A DNA stretch of 64,000 nt, from positions 248,001 through 312,000 of the forward strand of contig JAVHZZ010000064.1 of NCBI GenBank assembly GCA_036250195.1, read 5' to 3'. Positions 30,091-45,640 of the stretch are shown piece after piece. A program made the translations under genes and the position numbers. The DNA comes from Mixophyes australis (lineage: Eukaryota > Chordata > Amphibia > Anura > Limnodynastidae). How positions within the stretch are numbered: the stretch's first letter is position 1; each line of letters starts with the position of its first letter. The notes beneath the pieces are model-generated. The model was not told the DNA's origin and did no database searches. It worked only from the letters and a program-made list of their open reading frames with translations.

Positions 30091-33000
30091 AATCAAGAAT
30101 TGAATAATGAATCATTAATCATGAATCATGAATGGAATCATGAATCATGAATCATGAATCGAATCATGAATCATGAGTCAAGAATCACGAATCGAATCAT
30201 GAATCATGATTCATGAATTATGAATTAAATCATGAATCATGAATAATGAATCATGAATCATGAATTGCATCATGAATCATGAATCGAAACATGAATCATG
30301 AATCGAATAATGAATCATGAATTGAATCATGAATCATGAATCATGAATTGAATCATGAATCATGAATCATGAATCGAATCATGAATCATGAATCATGAAT
30401 CATGAATCATGAATTAAATCATGAATCATGAATCATGAATTGAATCATGAATCATGAATCATGAATTGAATCATGAATCATGAATTGAATCATGAATCAT
30501 GAATCGAATCATGAATCATGAATTGAATCATGAATCATGAATGATGAATTGAATAATGAATCATGAATCATGAATCATGAATCATGAATTGAATCATGAA
30601 TCATAAATTATGAATTGAATCATGAATCATGAATCATGAATTATGAATTGAATCATGAATCATAAATCATGAATCATGAATCATGAATTGAATCATGAAT
30701 CATGAATCAAATCATGAATCATGAATCAAGAATCATGAAACGAATCATGAATCATGAATTGAATCATGAATCATGAATCATGAATTGAATCATGAATCAT
30801 GAATCATGAATCATGAATCATGAATCTAATCATGAATCATGAATCATGAATCATGATTCATGAATTGAATAATGAATCATGAATCATGAATTGAATCATA
30901 AATCATGAATCTTGAATCATAAATTGAATCATGAATCATGAATCATGAATTGAATCAGGATTCGAATCATGAATTGAATCATGAATCATGAATTGAATCA
31001 TGAATCATGAATTAGGAATCATGAATTGAATCATGAATCATGAATTGAATCATGAATCATGAATCATGAATCATGAATTGAATCATGAATCATGAATCAT
31101 GAATCGAATCATGAATCATGAATTAAATCATGAATCATGAATTGAATCATGAATAATGAATCATGAATTGAATCATGAATCATGAATCAAATCATGAATC
31201 ATGAATTGAATCATGAATCATGAATCATGAATTAAATCAAGAATCATGAATTAAATCATGAATCATGAATCATGAATTGAATCATGAATCATGAATCAAA
31301 TCATGAATCATGAATTGAATCATGAATCGAATCATGAATCATGAATCATGAATTGAATCATGAATCATGAATCATGAATTGAATCATGAATCATGAATCA
31401 TGAATCGAATCATGAATCATGAATTGAATCATAAATCATGAATCATGAATTGAATCATGAATTGAATCATGATTCATGAATCATTAATTGAATCATGATT
31501 TGAATCATAAATCATGAATCATGAATTGAATCATGAATCATGAATTGAATCATGAATTGAATCATGAATTATTAATCATGAATTGAATCATGAATCATGA
31601 ATCATGAATCATAAATCATAAATTGAATCATGAATCATGAATCATGAATTGAATCATGAATCATGAATCGAATCATGAATCATGAATTGAATCATGAATC
31701 AAATCATGAATCATGAATCATGAATTGAATCATGAATCATGAATTGAATCATGAATCTTGAATCATGAATTGAATCATGAATCATGAATCATGAATCGAA
31801 TCATGAATCATGAATCATGAATTATGAATTGAATCATGAATCATGAGTCAAGAATCATGAATCGAATCATGAATCATGAATCATGAATTATGAATTAAAT
31901 CATGAATCATGAATCATGAATCATGAATTGAATCATGAATCATGAATCATGAATTGAATCATGAATCATGAATCATGAATCGAATCATGAATCATGAATA
32001 AAGAATCATGAATCGAATCATGAATCATGAATTGAATCATGAATCATGAATTGAATCATGAATCATGAATCATGAATCATGAATCGAATCATGAATCATG
32101 AATCGAATCATGAATCATGAATTGAATCATGAATCATGAATCATGAATCATGAATCGAATCATGAATCATGAATCGAATCATGAATCATGAATCGAATCA
32201 TGAATCATGAATTGAATCATGAATCATGAATTGAATCATGAATCATGAATTGAATCCTGAATTGAATCATGAATTGAATCATGAATCATGAATCTTGAAT
32301 CCTGAATCGAATCATGAATCATGAATTGAATCATGAATCATGAATTAAATCATGAATCATGAATAATAAATTGAATCATGAATCATGAATTGAATCATGA
32401 ATTGAATCATGAATCATGAATCATGAATTGAATCATGAATCATGAATCATGAATTGAATCATGAATCATGAATCATGAAATAAAACATGAATCATGAATC
32501 ATGAATTGAATCATGAATCATGAATTGAATCATGAATCATGAATTGAATCATGAATCATGAATCATGAATCATGAATCGAATCATGAATCATGAATCATG
32601 AATCATGAATTGAATCATGAATCATGAATTGAATCATGAATCATGAATCATGAATCATGAATTGAATCATGAATCATAAATTATGAATTGAATCATGAAT
32701 CATGAATCATGAATTATGAATTGAATCATGAATCATGAATCATGAATCATGAATTGAATCATGAATCATGAATTATGAATCATGAATCATGAATCGAATC
32801 ATGAATCATAAATTGAATCATGAATCATGAATCATGAATTGAATCATGAATCATGAATCATGAATCATGAATCTAATCATGAATCATGAATCATGAATCA
32901 TGAATCATGAATTGAATAATGAATCATGAATCATGAATTGAATCATTAATCATGAATCTTGAATCATGAATTGAATCATGAATCATGAATCATGAATTGA

Positions 33001-35902
33001 ATCAGGATTCGAATCATGAATTGAATCATGAATCATGAATTGAATCATGAATCATGAATTAGGAATCATGAATTGAATCATGAATCATGAATTGAATCAT
33101 GAATCATGAATCATGAATCATGAATTGAATCATGAATAATGAATCATGAATCGAATTATGAATCATGAATTAAATCATGAATCATGAATTGAATCATGAA
33201 TCATGAATTGAATCATGAATTGAATCATGAATCATGAATCATGAATTAAATCATGAATCATGAATCATGAATTGAATCATGAATCATGAATCAAATCATG
33301 AATCATGAATTGAATCATGAATAATGAATCATGAATTAAATCATTAATCATGAATTATGAATTGAATCATGAATCATGAATCAAATCATGAATCATGAAT
33401 TGAATCATGAATCGAATCATGAATCATGAATCATGAATTGAATCATGAATCATGAATTGAATCATGAATTGAATCATGAATCATGAATCGAATCATGAAT
33501 CATGAATTGAATCATAAATCATAAATCATGAATTGAATCATGAATTGAATCATGATTCATGAATCATTAATTGAATCATGATTTGAATCATAAATCATGA
33601 ATCATGAATTGAATCATGAATCATGAATTGAATCATGAATTGAATCATGAATCATTAATCATGAATTCAATCATGAATCATGAATCATGAAACATAAATC
33701 ATAAATTGAATCATGAATCATGAATTGAATCATGAATCATGAATCGAATCATGAATCATGAATTGAATCATGAATCAAATAATGAATCATGAATCATGAA
33801 TTGAATCATGAATCATGAATTGAATCATGAATCCTGAATTGAATCATGAATCATGAATCATGAATTGAATCATGAATCATGAATCATGAATTATGTCATG
33901 AATCATGAATCATGAATCGAATCATGAATCAAGAATCATGAATCGAATCATGAATCATGAATTGAATCATGAATCATGAATCATGAATTGAATCATGAAT
34001 CATGAATCATGAATCATGAATTGAATCATGAATCATGAATCATGAATTGAATCATGAATCATGAATTGAATCATGAATCATGAATTGAATCATGAATCAT
34101 GAATTGAATGCTGAATTGAATCATGAATTGAATCATGAATTAAATCATGAATCATGAATAATAAATTGAATCATGAATCATGAATTGAATCATGAATTGA
34201 ATCATGAATCATGAATCATGAATTGAATCATGAATCATGAATCATGAATTGAATCATGAATCATGAATCATGAAATGAAACATGAATCATGAATCATGAA
34301 TTGAATCATGAATCATGAATTAAATCATGATTAATGAATCATGAATCGAATAATGAATCATGAAACATGAATTAAATCATGAATCATGAATTGAATCATG
34401 AATCATGGATTGAATCATTAATCATGAATTATGAATCATGAATTGAATCATGAATCATGAATCATGAATATAATCATAAATCATGAATTGAATCATGAAT
34501 CATGAATCATGAATCGAATCATGAATCATGAAATGAATCATGAATCATGAATCATGAATCATGAATTGAATCATGAATCATGAATCATGAATCATGAATT
34601 GAATCATGAATCATGAATCATGAATTAAATCCAGAATCATAAATTGAATCATGAATTGAATCATGAATCATGAATTGAATCATGAATCATGAATTGAATC
34701 ATGAATCATGAATCATTAATTGAATCATGAATTGAATCATAAATCATGAATCATGAATTGAATCATAATTCATGAATCATGAATCATGAATCATGAATTG
34801 AATCATGAATCATGAATCATGAATCATAAATTGAACCATGAATCATAAATTGAATCATGAATCATGATTCATGATTTGAATCATGAATTGAATCATCAAT
34901 CATGAATCATGATTTGAATCATGAATCATGAATCATGAATCATGAATTGAATCATGAATCATGAATCATGAATTGAATCATGAATCATGAATCGAATCAT
35001 GATTAATGAACTGAATCATGAATCATGAATCATGAATTGAATCATGAATCATGAATCAAATCATGAATCATGAATTGAATCATGAATCATGAATTGAATC
35101 ATGAATCATGAATTTAATCCTGAATTGAATCATGAATTGAATCATGAATTAAATCATGAATCATGAATAATAAATTGAATCATGAATCATGAATTGAATC
35201 ATGAATTGAATCATGAATCATGAATCATGAATTGAATCATGAATCATGAATCATGAATTGAATCATGAATCATGAATCGAATCATGAATCATGAATTGAA
35301 TCATGAATCATGAATTGAATCATGAATCATGAATTGAATCATGAATCATGAATCATTAATTGAATCATGAATTGAATCATAAATCATGAATCATGAATTG
35401 AATCATAATTCATGAATCATGAATCATGAATTGAATCATGAATCATGAATTGAATCATGAATCATGAATCATGAATCGAATCATGAATCATGAATTGAAT
35501 CATGAATCATGAATCATTAATTGAATCATTAATCATGAATCATTAATTGAATCATGAATTGAATCATAAATCATGAATCATGAATCATGAATTGAATCAG
35601 GTAACATGAATTAAATCATGAATTGAATCATGAATCATGAATCATGAATTGAATCATGAATCATGAATCATGAATCATAAATTGAATCATGAATCATGAA
35701 TCATGAATTGAATCATGAATTGAATCATGAATCATGGATCATGAATTGAATCATGAATCATGAATCATGAATTGAATCATGAATCATGAATCGAATCATG
35801 AATCATGAATTAAATCATGAATCAAATCATGAATCATGAATCATAAAGTGAATCATGAATCATGAATCGAATCATGAATCATGAATCGAATCATGAATCT
35901 TG
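30091..35902 (+). repeat. Super-repeat F-E-A1-A2-C-D, copy 1 (5812 bp)
   Basis: It begins at AATCAAGAAT (30091), with TGAGTCA 30174 and CACGAATCG 30186 (F). Then come E 30957, A1 palindrome 31469 with TGAGTCA 31844 and CCTG 32256, a second E 33004, A2 palindrome 33552 with TGTC 33894 and GCTG 34110, C landmark TGGATTG 34406, and D 35599. The next F start lies exactly 5812 bp downstream. A1 palindrome to CCTG is 787 bp, 768 plus one 19-bp module; A2 palindrome to GCTG is 558 bp, 539 plus 19. Confidence 0.84.
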
Positions 35903-38900
35903 AATCAAGAATTGAATAATGAATCATTAATCATGAATCATGAATGGAATCATGAATCATGAATCATGAATCGAATCATGAATCATGAGTCAAGAATCAC
36001 GAATCGAATCATGAATCATGATTCATGAATTATGAATTAAATCATGAATCATGAATAATGAATCATGAATCATGAATTGCATCATGAATCATGAATCGAA
36101 ACATGAATCATGAATCATGAATCGAATAATGAATCATGAATTGAATCATGAATCATGAATTGAATCATGAATCATGAATCATGAATCGAATCATGAATCA
36201 TGAATCATGAATCATGAATTAAATCATGAATCATGAATCATGAATTGAATCATGAATCATGAATCATGAATTGAATCATGAATCATGAATTGAATCATGA
36301 ATCATGAATCATGAATCGAATCATGAATCATGAATTGAATCATGAATCATGAATGATGAATTGAATAATGAATCATGAATCATGAATCATGAATTGAATC
36401 ATGAATCATAAATTATGAATTGAATCATGAATCATGAATCATGAATTATGAATTGAATCATGAATCATAAATCATGAATCATGAATCATGAATTGAATCA
36501 TGAATCATGAATCATGAATTGAATCATGAATCATGAATCGAATCATGAATCATGAATCAAGAATCATGAAACGAATCATGAATCATGAATTGAATCATGA
36601 ATCATGAATCATGAATTGAATCATGAATCATGAATCATGAATCATGAATCTAATCATGAATCATGAATCATGAATCATGAATCATGAATTGAATAATGAA
36701 TCATGAATCATGAATTGAATCATAAATCATGAATCTTGAATCATAAATTGAATCATGAATCATGAATCATGAATTGAATCAGGATTCGAATCATGAATTG
36801 AATCATGAATCATGAATTGAATCATGAATCATGAATTAGGAATCATGAATTGAATCATGAATCATGAATTGAATCATGAATCATGAATCATGAATCATGA
36901 ATCATGAATTGAATCATGAATCATGAATCATGAATCGAATCATGAATCATGAATTAAATCATGAATCATGAATTGAATCATGAATCATAAATTGAATCAT
37001 GAATTGAATCATGAATCATGAATCATGAATTAAATCATGAATAATGAATCATGAATTGAATCATGAATCATGAATCAAATCATGAATCATGAATTGAATC
37101 ATGAATCATGAATCATGAATTAAATCATGAATCATGAATTAAATCATGAATCATGAATCATGAATTGAATCATGAATCATGAATCAAATCATGAATCATG
37201 AATTGAATCATGAATCGAATCATGAATCATGAATCATGAATTGAATCATGAATCATGAATCATGAATCATAAATTGAATCATGAATCATGAATCATGAAT
37301 CGAATCATGAATCATGAATTGAATCATAAATCATGAATCATGAATTGAATCATAAATTGAATCATGATTCATGAATCATTAATTGAATCATGATTTGAAT
37401 CATAAATCATGAATCATGAATTGAATCATGAATCATGAATTGAATCATGAATTGAATCATGAATTATTAATCATGAATTGAATCATGAATCATAAATCAT
37501 AAATTGAATCATGAATCATGAATCATGAATTGAATCATGAATCATGAATCAAATCATGAATCATGAATTGAATCATGAATAAAATCATGAATCATGAATC
37601 ATGAATTGAATCATGAATTGAATCATGAATCTTGAATCATGAATTGAATCATGAATCATGAATCATGAATCGAATCATGAATCATGAATCATGAATTATG
37701 AATTGAATCATGAATCATGAGTCAAGAATCATGAATCGAATCATGAATCATGAATCATGAATTATGAATTAAATCATGAATCATGAATCATGAATCATGA
37801 ATTGAATCATGAATCATGAATCATGAATTGAATCATGAATCATGAATCATGAATCGAATCATGAATCATGAATAAAGAATCATGAATCGAATCATGAATC
37901 ATGAATTGAATCATGAATCATGAATCATGAATCATGAATCGAATCATAAATCATGAATCGAATCATGAATCATGAATTGAATCATGAATCATGAATCATG
38001 AATTGAATCATGAATCATGAATCTTGAATCATGAATCGAATCATGAATCATGAATTGAATCATGAATCATGAATTGAATCATGAATCATGAATTGAATCA
38101 TGAATTGAATCATGAATTGAATCATGAATTAAATCATGAATCATGAATAATAAATTGAATTATGAATCATGAATTGAATCATGAATTGAATCATGAATCA
38201 TGAATCATGAATTGAATCATGAATCATGAATCATGAATTGAATCATGAATCATGAATCATGAAATAAAACATGAATCATGAATCATGAATTGAATCATGA
38301 ATCATGAATTGAATCATGAATCATGAATTGAATCATGAATCATGAATCATGAATCATGAATCGAATCATGAATCATGAATCATGAATCATGAATCATGAA
38401 TCGAATCATAAATCATGAATCATGAATCATGAATCATGAATTGAATCATGAATCATGAATCATGAATCATGAATTATGAATTGAATCATGAATCATGAAT
38501 CATGAATCATGAATTGAATCATGAATCATGAATCATGAATCATGAATTGAATCATGAATCATGAATCATGAATCGAATCATGAATCATAAATTGAATCAT
38601 GAATCATGAATCATGAATTGAATCATGAATCATGAATCATGAATCATGAATCGAATCATGAATCATGAATTGAATCATGAATCATGAATTGAATCATGAA
38701 TCATGAATTGAATCCTGAATTGAATCATGAATTGAATCATGAATTAAATCATGAATCATGAATAATAAATTGAATCATGAATCATGAATTGAATCATGAA
38801 TTGAATCATGAATCATGAATCATGAATTGAATCATGAATCATGAATCATGAATTGAATCATGAATCATGAATCATGAAATGAAACATGAATCATGAATCA

Positions 38901-41500
38901 TGAATTGAATCATGAATCATGAATTGAATCATGAATCATGAATCATGAATCATGAATCGAATCATGAATCATGAATCATGAATCATGAATCATGAATTGA
39001 ATCATGAATCATGAATTGAATCATGAATCATGAATTGAATCATGAATCATAAATTATGAATTGAATCATGAATCATGAATCATGAATCATAAATCATGAA
39101 TTGAATCATGAATCATGAATCATGAATCATGAATTGAATCATGAATCATGAATCGAATCATGAATCATGAATTGAATCATGAATCATGAATTGAATCATG
39201 AATCTAAGCATGAATCATGAATCATGAATCATGAATCATGAATTGAATAATGAATCATGAATCATGAATTGAATCATAAATCATGAATCTTGAATCATGA
39301 ATTGAATCATGAATCATGAATCATGAATTGAATCAGGATTCGAATCATGAATGGAATCATGAATCATGAATTGAATCATGAATCATGAATTAGGAATCAT
39401 GAATTGAATCATGAATCATGAATTGAATCATGAATCATGAATCATGAATCATGAATTGAATCATGAATCATGAATCATGAATCGAATCATGAATCATGAA
39501 TTAAATCATGAATCATGAATTGAATCATAAATCATGAATTGAATCATGAATTAAATCATGAATCATGAATCATGAATTAAATCATGAATCATGAATCATG
39601 AATTGAATCATGAATCATGAATCAAATCATGAATCATGAATTGAATCATGAATAATGAATCATGAATTAAATCATGAATCATGAATCATGAATTGAATCA
39701 TGAATCATGAATCAAATCATGAATCATAAATTGAATCATGAATCGAATCATGAATCATGAATCATGAATTGAATCATGAATCATGAATTGAATCATGAAT
39801 TGAATCATGAATCATGAATCATGAATCGAATCATGAATCATGAATTGAATCATAAATCATGAATCATGAATTGAATCATGAATTGAATCATGATTCATGA
39901 ATCATTAATTGAATCATGATTTGAATCATAAATCATGAATCATGAATCATGAATTGAATCATGAATCATGAATTGAATCATGAATTTATTCATGAATCAT
40001 TAATCATGAACTGAATCATGAATCATGAATCATGAATCATAATTCATAAATTGAATCATGAATCATGAATCATGAATTGAATCATGAATCATGAATTGAA
40101 TCATGAATCGAATCATGAATAATGAATCATGAATTGAATCATGAATCATGAATTGAATCATGAATCATGAATTGAATCATGAATCATGAATCATGAATTG
40201 AATCATGAATCATGAATCATGAATTATATCATGAATCGAATCATGAATCATGAATCAAGAATCATGAATCGAATCATGAATCATGAATTGAATCATGAAT
40301 CATGAATCATGAATTGAATCATGAATCATGAATCATGAATCATGAATCATGAATTGAATCATGAATCATGAATCATGAATTGAATCATGAATCATGAATC
40401 AAGAATCATGAATCGAATCATGAATCATGAATTCAATCATGAATCATGAATTCAATCATGAATCATGAATTGAATGCTGAATTGAATCATGAATTGAATC
40501 ATGAATTAAATCATGAATCATGAATAATAAATTGAATCATGAATCATGAATTTAATCATGAATTGAATCATGAATCATGAATCATGAATTGAATCATGAA
40601 TTATGAATCATGAATTGAATCATGAATTATGAATCATGAATTGAATCATGAATCATGAATCATGAAATGAAACATGAATCATGAATCATGAATTGAATCA
40701 TGAATCATGAATTAAATCATGATTAATGAATCATGAATCGAATAATGAATCATAGAACATGAATTAAATCATGAATCATGAATTGAATCATGAATCATGG
40801 ATTGAATCATTAATCATGAATTATGAATCATGAATTGAATCATGAATCATGAATCATGAATCATGAATTGAATCATAAATCATGAATTGAATCATGAATC
40901 ATGAATCATGAATCGAATCATGAATCAAGAATCTTGAATCAAATCATGAATCATGAAATGAATCATGAATCATGAATCATGATTAATGAATCATGAATCA
41001 TGAATTGAATCTTGAATCAAATCATGAATCATGAAATGAATCATGAATCATGAATCATGATTAATGAATCATGAATCATGAATTGAATCATGAATCATGA
41101 ATCATGAATCATGAATTGAATCATGAATCATGAATCATGAATTAAATCCAGAATCATAAATTGAATCATGAATTGAATCATGAATCATGAATCATGAATC
41201 ATAAATTGAACCATGAATCATGAATCATAAATTGAATCATGAATCATGATTCATGATTTGAATCATGAATTGAATCATCAATCATGAATCATGATTTGAA
41301 TCATAATTCATGAATCATGAATCATGAATTGAATCATGAATCATAAATCGAATCATGAATCATGAACTGAATCATGAATCATGAATCATGAACTGAATCA
41401 TGAATCATGAATCGAATCATGAATCATGAATTGAATCATGAATCCTGAATTGAATCATGAATTGAATCATGAATTAAATCATGAATCATGAATAATAAAT
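35903..41500 (+). repeat. Super-repeat F-E-A1-A2-C, copy 2
   Basis: F start 35903, TGAGTCA 35986, CACGAATCG 35998, E 36781, A1 palindrome 37364 with TGAGTCA 37718, E 39335, A2 palindrome 39890, GCTG 40476, TGGATTG 40798. Spacings to copy 1 grow from 5812 (F) and 5824 (E) to 5895 (A1), 6338 (A2) and 6392 bp (C). The order is conserved and material was gained between A1 and A2, where an additional A-like tail with CCTG sits at 38714. Confidence 0.82.
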
Positions 41501-41600
41501 TGAATCATGAATCATGAATTGAATCATGAATTGAATCATGAATCATGAATCATGAATTGAATCATGAATCATGAATCATGAATTGAATCATGAATCATGA
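39195..41600 (+). repeat. 4.04-kb segmental duplication, left copy
   Basis: The private variants GAATCTAAGCATG (CTAAGC 39204), GAATGGAATC after E (39335), TTTATTCATG (39985), GAATTATATC (about 40222), ATTCAATC, GCTG (40476) and AGAACATG (40754) all recur downstream. The spacings are 4035 (CTAAGC and E), 4028 (TTTATTC) and 4047 bp (GCTG and AGAAC). So many shared rare changes show recent common descent of the two segments. Confidence 0.87.
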
Positions 41601-42330
41601 AACATGAATCATGAATCATGAATCTAAGCATGAATCATGAATCATGAATCATGAATCATGAATTGAATAATGAATCATGAATCATGAATTGAATCATAAA
41701 TCATGAATCTTGAATCATGAATTGAATCATGAATCATGAATCATGAATTGAATCAGGATTCGAATCATGAATGGAATCATGAATCATGAATTGAATCATG
41801 AATCATGAATTAGGAATCATGAATTGAATCATGAATCATGAATCGAATCATGAATCATGAATTGAATCATGAATCATGAATCATGAATCGAATCATGAAT
41901 CATGAATTAAATCATGAATCATGAATTGAATCATAAATCATGAATTGAATCATGAATTAAATCATGAATCATGAATCATGAATTAAATCATGAATCATGA
42001 ATCATGAATTGAATCATGAATCATGAATCAAATCATGAATCATGAATTGAATCATGAATAATGAATCATGAATTAAATCATGAATCATGAATCATGAATT
42101 GAATCATGAATCATGAATCAAATCATGAATCATAAATTGAATCATGAATCGAATCATGAATCATGAATCATGAATTGAATCATGAATCATGAATTGAATC
42201 ATGAATTGAATCATGAATCATGAATCATGAATCGAATCATGAATCATGAATTGAATCATAAATCATGAATCATGAATTGAATCATGAATTGAATCATGAT
42301 TCATGAATCATTAATTGAATCATGAATCAT
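41601..42330 (+). repeat. Truncated third copy of the CTAAGC-E-palindrome segment
   Basis: CTAAGC at 41624, E with GAATGGAATC at 41755 and the palindrome at 42296-42311 repeat the left end of the 4.04-kb duplication (2420 bp after it, 1615 bp before the right copy). Directly after the palindrome the sequence switches to an older E-type stretch with GAATCTAATC and a further E at 42466. The 1615-bp interval thus holds a truncated duplicate. Confidence 0.8.
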
Positions 42331-43200
42331 GAATCATGAATCATGAATCTAATCATGAATCATGAATCATGAATCATGAATTGAATAATGAATCATGAAT
42401 CATGAATTGAATCATAAATCATGAATCTTGAATCATGAATTGAATCATGAATCATGAATCGAATCAGGATTCGAATCATGAATTGAATCATGAATCATGA
42501 ATTGAATCATGAATTAGGAATCATGAATCGAATCATGAATCATGAATCGAATCATGAATCATGAATTGAATCATGAATCATGAATCATGAATTGAATCAT
42601 GAATCATGAATCATGAATTGAATCATGAATCATGAATCTTGAATCATGAATCGAATCATGAATCATGAATTGAATCATGAATCATGAATTGAATCATGAA
42701 TCATGAATTGAATCCTGAATTGAATCATGAATTGAATCATGAATTAAATCATGAATCATGAATAATAAATTGAATCATGAATCATGAATTGAATCATGAA
42801 TTGAATCATGAATCATGAATCATGAATTGAATCATGAATCATGAATCATGAATTGAATCATGAATCATGAATCATGAAATGAAACATGAATCATGAATCA
42901 TGAATTGAATCATGAATCATGAATCATGAATTGAATCATGAATCATGAATCATGAATCATGAATCGAATCATGAATCATGAATCATGAATCATGAATCAT
43001 GAATTGAATCATGAATCATGAATTGAATCATGAATCATGAATTGAATCATGAATCATAAATTATGAATTGAATCATGAATCATGAATCATGAATCATGAA
43101 TCATGAATTGAATCATGAATCATGAATCATGAATCATGAATTGAATCATGAATCATGAATCGAATCATGAATCATGAATTGAATCATGAATCATGAATCA
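42331..43200 (+). repeat. E segment and CCTG tail between duplication copies
   Basis: It contains E at 42466, here preceded by GAATCGAATC instead of GAATTGAATC, TTAGGAATC, and the CCTG-GAATAATAAATTG tail near 42714. The tail is colinear with the one at 38714. It is plain satellite and supplies the spacer between the truncated and the complete copies of the CTAAGC segment. Confidence 0.7.
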
Positions 43201-43229
43201 TGAATTGAATCATGAATCATGAATCATGA

Positions 43230-45640
43230 ATCATGAATCTAAGCATGAATCATGAATCATGAATCATGAATCATGAATTGAATAATGAATCATGAATCAT
43301 GAATTGAATCATAAATCATGAATCTTGAATCATGAATTGAATCATGAATCATGAATCATGAATTGAATCAGGATTCGAATCATGAATGGAATCATGAATC
43401 ATGAATTGAATCATGAATCATGAATTAGGAATCATGAATTGAATCATGAATCATGAATTGAATCATGAATCATGAATCATGAATCATGAATTGAATCATG
43501 AATCATGAATCATGAATCGAATCATGAATCATGAATTAAATCATGAATCATGAATTGAATCATAAATCATGAATTGAATCATGAATTAAATCATGAATCA
43601 TGAATTAAATCATGAATCATGAATCATGAATTGAATCATGAATCATGAATCAAATCATGAATCATGAATTGAATCATGAATAATGAATCATGAATTAAAT
43701 CATGAATCATGAATCATGAATTGAATCATGAATCATGAATCAAATCATGAATCATAAATTGAATCATGAATCGAATCATGAATCATGAATCATGAATTGA
43801 ATCATGAATCATGAATTGAATCATGAATTGAATCATGAATCATGAATCATGAATCGAATCATGAATCATGAATTGAATCATAAATCATGAATCATGAATT
43901 GAATCATGAATTGAATCATGATTCATGAATCATTAATTGAATCATGATTTGAATCATAAATCATGAATCATGAATCATGAATTGAATCATGAATCATGAA
44001 TTGAATCATGAATTTATTCATGAATCATTAATCATGAACTGAATCATGAATCATGAATCATGAATCATAATTCATAAATTGAATCATGAATCATGAATCA
44101 TGAATTGAATCATGAATCATGAATCGAGTCATGAATCATGAATTGAATCATGAATCGAATCATGAATAATGAATCATGAATTGAATCATGAATCATGAAT
44201 TGAATCATGAATCATGAATTGAATCATGAATCATGAATCATGAATTGAATCATGAATCATGAATCATGAATTATATCATGAATCGAATCATGAATCATGA
44301 ATCAAGAATCATGAATCGAATCATGAATCATGAATTGAATCATGAATCATGAATCATGAATTGAATCATGAATCATGAATCATGAATCATGAATCATGAA
44401 TTGAATCATGAATCATGAATCATGAATTGAATCATGAATCATGAATCAAGAATCATGAATCGAATCATGAATCATGAATTCAATCATGAATCATGAATTC
44501 AATCATGAATCATGAATTGAATGCTGAATTGAATCATGAATTGAATCATGAATTTAATCATGAATCATGAATAATAAATTGAATCATGAATCATGAATTG
44601 AATCATGAATTGAATCATGAATCATGAATCATGAATTGAATCATGAATTATGAATCATGAATTGAATCATGAATTATGAATCATGAATTGAATCATGAAT
44701 CATGAATCATGAAATGAAACATGAATCATGAATCATGAATTGAATCATAAATCATGAATTAAATCATGATTAATGAATCATGAATCGAATAATGAATCAT
44801 AGAACATGAATTAAATCATGAATCATGAATTGAATCATGAATCATGGATTGAATCATTAATCATGAATTATGAATCATGAATTGAATCATGAATCATGAA
44901 TCATGAATCATGAATTGAATCATAAATCATGAATTGAATCATGAATCATGAATCATGAATCGAATCATGAATCAAGAATCTTGAATCAAATCATGAATCA
45001 TGAAATGAATCATGAATCATGAATCATGATTAATGAATCATGAATCATGAATTGAATCTTGAATCAAATCATGAATCATGAAATGAATCATGAATCATGA
45101 ATCATGATTAATGAATCATGAATCATGAATTGAATCATGAATCATGAATCATGAATCATAAATTGAACCATGAATCATGAATCATAAATTGAATCATGAA
45201 TCATGATTCATGATTTGAATCATGAATTGAATCATCAATCATGAATCATGATTTGAATCATAATTCATGAATCATGAATCATGAATTGAATCATGAATCA
45301 TAAATCGAATCATGAATCATGAACTGAATCATGAATCATGAATCATGAACTGAATCATGAATCATGAATCGAATCATGAATCATGAATTGAATCATGAAT
45401 CCTGAATTGAATCATGAATTGAATCATGAATTAAATCATGAATCATGAATAATAAATTGAATCATGAATCATGAATTGAATCATGAATTGAATCATGAAC
45501 CATGAATCATGAATTGAATCATGAATCATGAATCATGAATTGAATCATGAATCATGAATCATGAATCATGAATCATGAAACATGAATCATGAATCATGAA
45601 TTGAATCATGAATCATGAATCATGAATTGAATCATGAATC
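43230..45640 (+). repeat. 4.04-kb segmental duplication, right copy
   Basis: CTAAGC 43239, E 43370, palindrome 43918-43933, TTTATTC 44013, TATATC about 44274, GCTG 44523, AGAAC 44801, then C landmarks and GAACTG units. It matches the left copy landmark by landmark. Differences include CGAGTCATG near 44124 and GAATTTAATC near 44552. In both copies the motif GAATCTTGAATCAAATC with GATTAATG is doubled (about 40.93-41.09 and 44.98-45.12 kb), so that doubling predates the large duplication. Confidence 0.86.

Larger units (their letters stand above)
10448..35740. other. Rare GATC tetramers confined to D-bearing blocks
   Basis: GATC was seen at 10448, 10546, 11822, 11920, 26449, 28125 and 35737, always shortly after a CAGGTAAC landmark, in CATGATCCATG or CATGGATCATG. 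I noticed none elsewhere by eye, though this was not an exhaustive count. The tetramer is therefore a diagnostic variant of D blocks. Confidence 0.65.
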
